Origin: CAMLFJ01 sp035524955
Lineage (GTDB): Bacteria; Methylomirabilota; Methylomirabilia; Rokubacteriales; CSP1-6
Direction: 5' to 3'
Assembly: GCA_035524955.1 (NCBI GenBank)
Contig: DATLFG010000042.1
Location: 62,001 to 126,000, forward strand
Length of the DNA: 64,000 nt
The position numbers and the translations under genes were made by a program. This document shows positions 63,542 through 64,000 of the stretch, one piece after another. The notes under the pieces were generated by a model that ran no database searches, had not been told where the DNA came from, and worked only from the letters and a program-made list of their open reading frames with translations. Each line of letters starts with the position of its first letter. Position 1 is the first letter of the stretch.

Positions 63542-63820
63542 ATGGCGCGACGGGACGAAGTGGCCGGGCGGATGGCGGAGGCCGTGGTCAAGCGGCTGGT
63601 CGGGCGCAAGCTCGCCGACGTCCGGGACGAGGCGCGGGCCCGCGAGGTGGTCCGTCGGATCCTGGCCGAGAACTTCCAGGCCGAGGAGAAGCTCGACGCC
63701 GACGCGCGCACTCTCTTGATGGACAACGCCAAGCTGATTCGCGACTCGGCCTCCGACTACAAGCGCCTCTTCGCCCTCGTCAAGACCAAGCTCGCCAAGG
63801 AGCGGGGGTTCACGCTGTGA
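63542..63820 (+). CDS. DUF507 family protein
   Basis: The protein has 92 residues from the ATG at 63542 (MARRDEVAGRMAEAVVKRLV). The pattern with EDKLDADARTLL-type centre and a C-terminal KTKLAKERGFTL matches DUF507, small helical proteins of unknown function found in several deep-branching and deltaproteobacterial lineages. It overlaps a second DUF507 gene by 4 bp. It lies just after the histidine kinase but has its own candidate promoter. Confidence 0.85.
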   Translation: MARRDEVAGRMAEAVVKRLVGRKLADVRDEARAREVVRRILAENFQAEEKLDADARTLLMDNAKLIRDSASDYKRLFALVKTKLAKERGFTL

Positions 63821-64000
63821 CCCGGATGAGCCGCGAGCGCATGTTCGCGCTGGCCGACCGCATCGTGGCGGACCTGACCGCGACCGAGAGCGTCATGATC
63901 AAGCCGGACGACGAGAAGGCCCACGGCCAGCTGCGCACCGAGGTGTTCCGCGTCCTGGAGGACGAATCGAAGCTCGAGGAGTCGATCGACCAGGAGGTGC
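63817..64000 (+). CDS. Second DUF507 family protein, truncated by window edge
   Basis: The first 61 codons are present, from a GTG at 63817 that overlaps the previous stop (GTGA); an ATG three codons on is also possible. The sequence MSRERMFALADRIVADLTAT and FRVLEDESKLEESIDQEV resembles the N-terminal half of DUF507. It appears to be a tandem paralogue of the preceding gene and is probably its partner. Confidence 0.8.
   Translation, partial: MTRMSRERMFALADRIVADLTATESVMIKPDDEKAHGQLRTEVFRVLEDESKLEESIDQEV

Overview
The window is very GC-rich, densely packed bacterial chromosome and contains the replication origin region. Strand layout, gene content (a tandem DUF507 pair, Sox/flavocytochrome genes, IorAB-type molybdoenzyme, GlcDEF) and base composition suggest an uncultured soil or sediment lineage of the Methylomirabilota/Rokubacteria type. 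That placement is inference from general resemblance; no 16S rRNA gene is present to settle it.

Layout. (1) 1-7.5 kb: a secondary-metabolism locus. It holds a single-module NRPS with an N-terminal formyltransferase and a luciferase-like monooxygenase embedded in its adenylation domain, two NeuD/PglD-like acyltransferases, an Sfp-type phosphopantetheinyl transferase, and a transposase remnant. (2) 7.5-13.8 kb: one compact minus-strand operon, iorA-iorB-cytochrome c-fccB-soxX-soxY-soxZ-soxA, for periplasmic sulfur and aldehyde/N-heterocycle oxidation feeding c-type cytochromes. SoxB and SoxCD are absent. (3) 14-20.6 kb: a large winged-helix/AAA/TPR regulator divergent from a secreted cupin, a His-Arg-Lys tRNA cluster with a clear terminator, and small metabolic genes. 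(4) 20.6-29.8 kb: a minus-strand run with an MBL-fold hydrolase, secreted lipase-like hydrolase, HtrA protease, MoaB, Rieske ferredoxin, and GlcF/GlcE/GlcD. (5) 29.9-48 kb: the left replichore next to the origin, all minus apart from two inserted glycosyltransferase genes: dnaA, dnaN, recF, gyrB, gyrA, serS, tRNA-Ser(TGA), tRNA-Ser(GCT), tRNA-Arg(ACG), tadA, [GT-C/GT2 insert], tRNA-Ser(CGA), tRNA-Ser(GGA), SRP RNA, dnaX, ybaB, recR, tRNA-Asn. This closely resembles the Bacillus subtilis origin-proximal order. (6) 48-54.3 kb: the right replichore, all plus: rpmH, rnpA, yidD, yidC, rsmG, two parS sites, parA, parB, mnmA. (7) 54.3-59.9 kb: F1/stalk ATP synthase operon atpFHAGDC without atpB/atpE. 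(8) 60-63.5 kb: a four-gene overlapping signalling cassette (receiver, HD-GYP, CPBP-like membrane protein, histidine kinase). (9) 63.5-64 kb: two adjacent DUF507 genes, the second cut by the window edge.

Genes divide cleanly at about 48.0-48.3 kb, minus to the left and plus to the right. An inverted pair of perfect DnaA boxes lies there, so this is the probable oriC. Serine decoding is concentrated here: all four tRNA-Ser isoacceptors and serS lie within about 6.2 kb, and tadA sits beside its expected substrate tRNA-Arg(ACG). A GC-rich palindromic repeat recurs at 20.6, 25.6 and 39.4 kb; the middle copy encodes the C-terminal tail of GlcF. The best candidates for unusual biology are the interrupted NRPS locus and the Sox/FCSD/Ior operon lacking SoxB.
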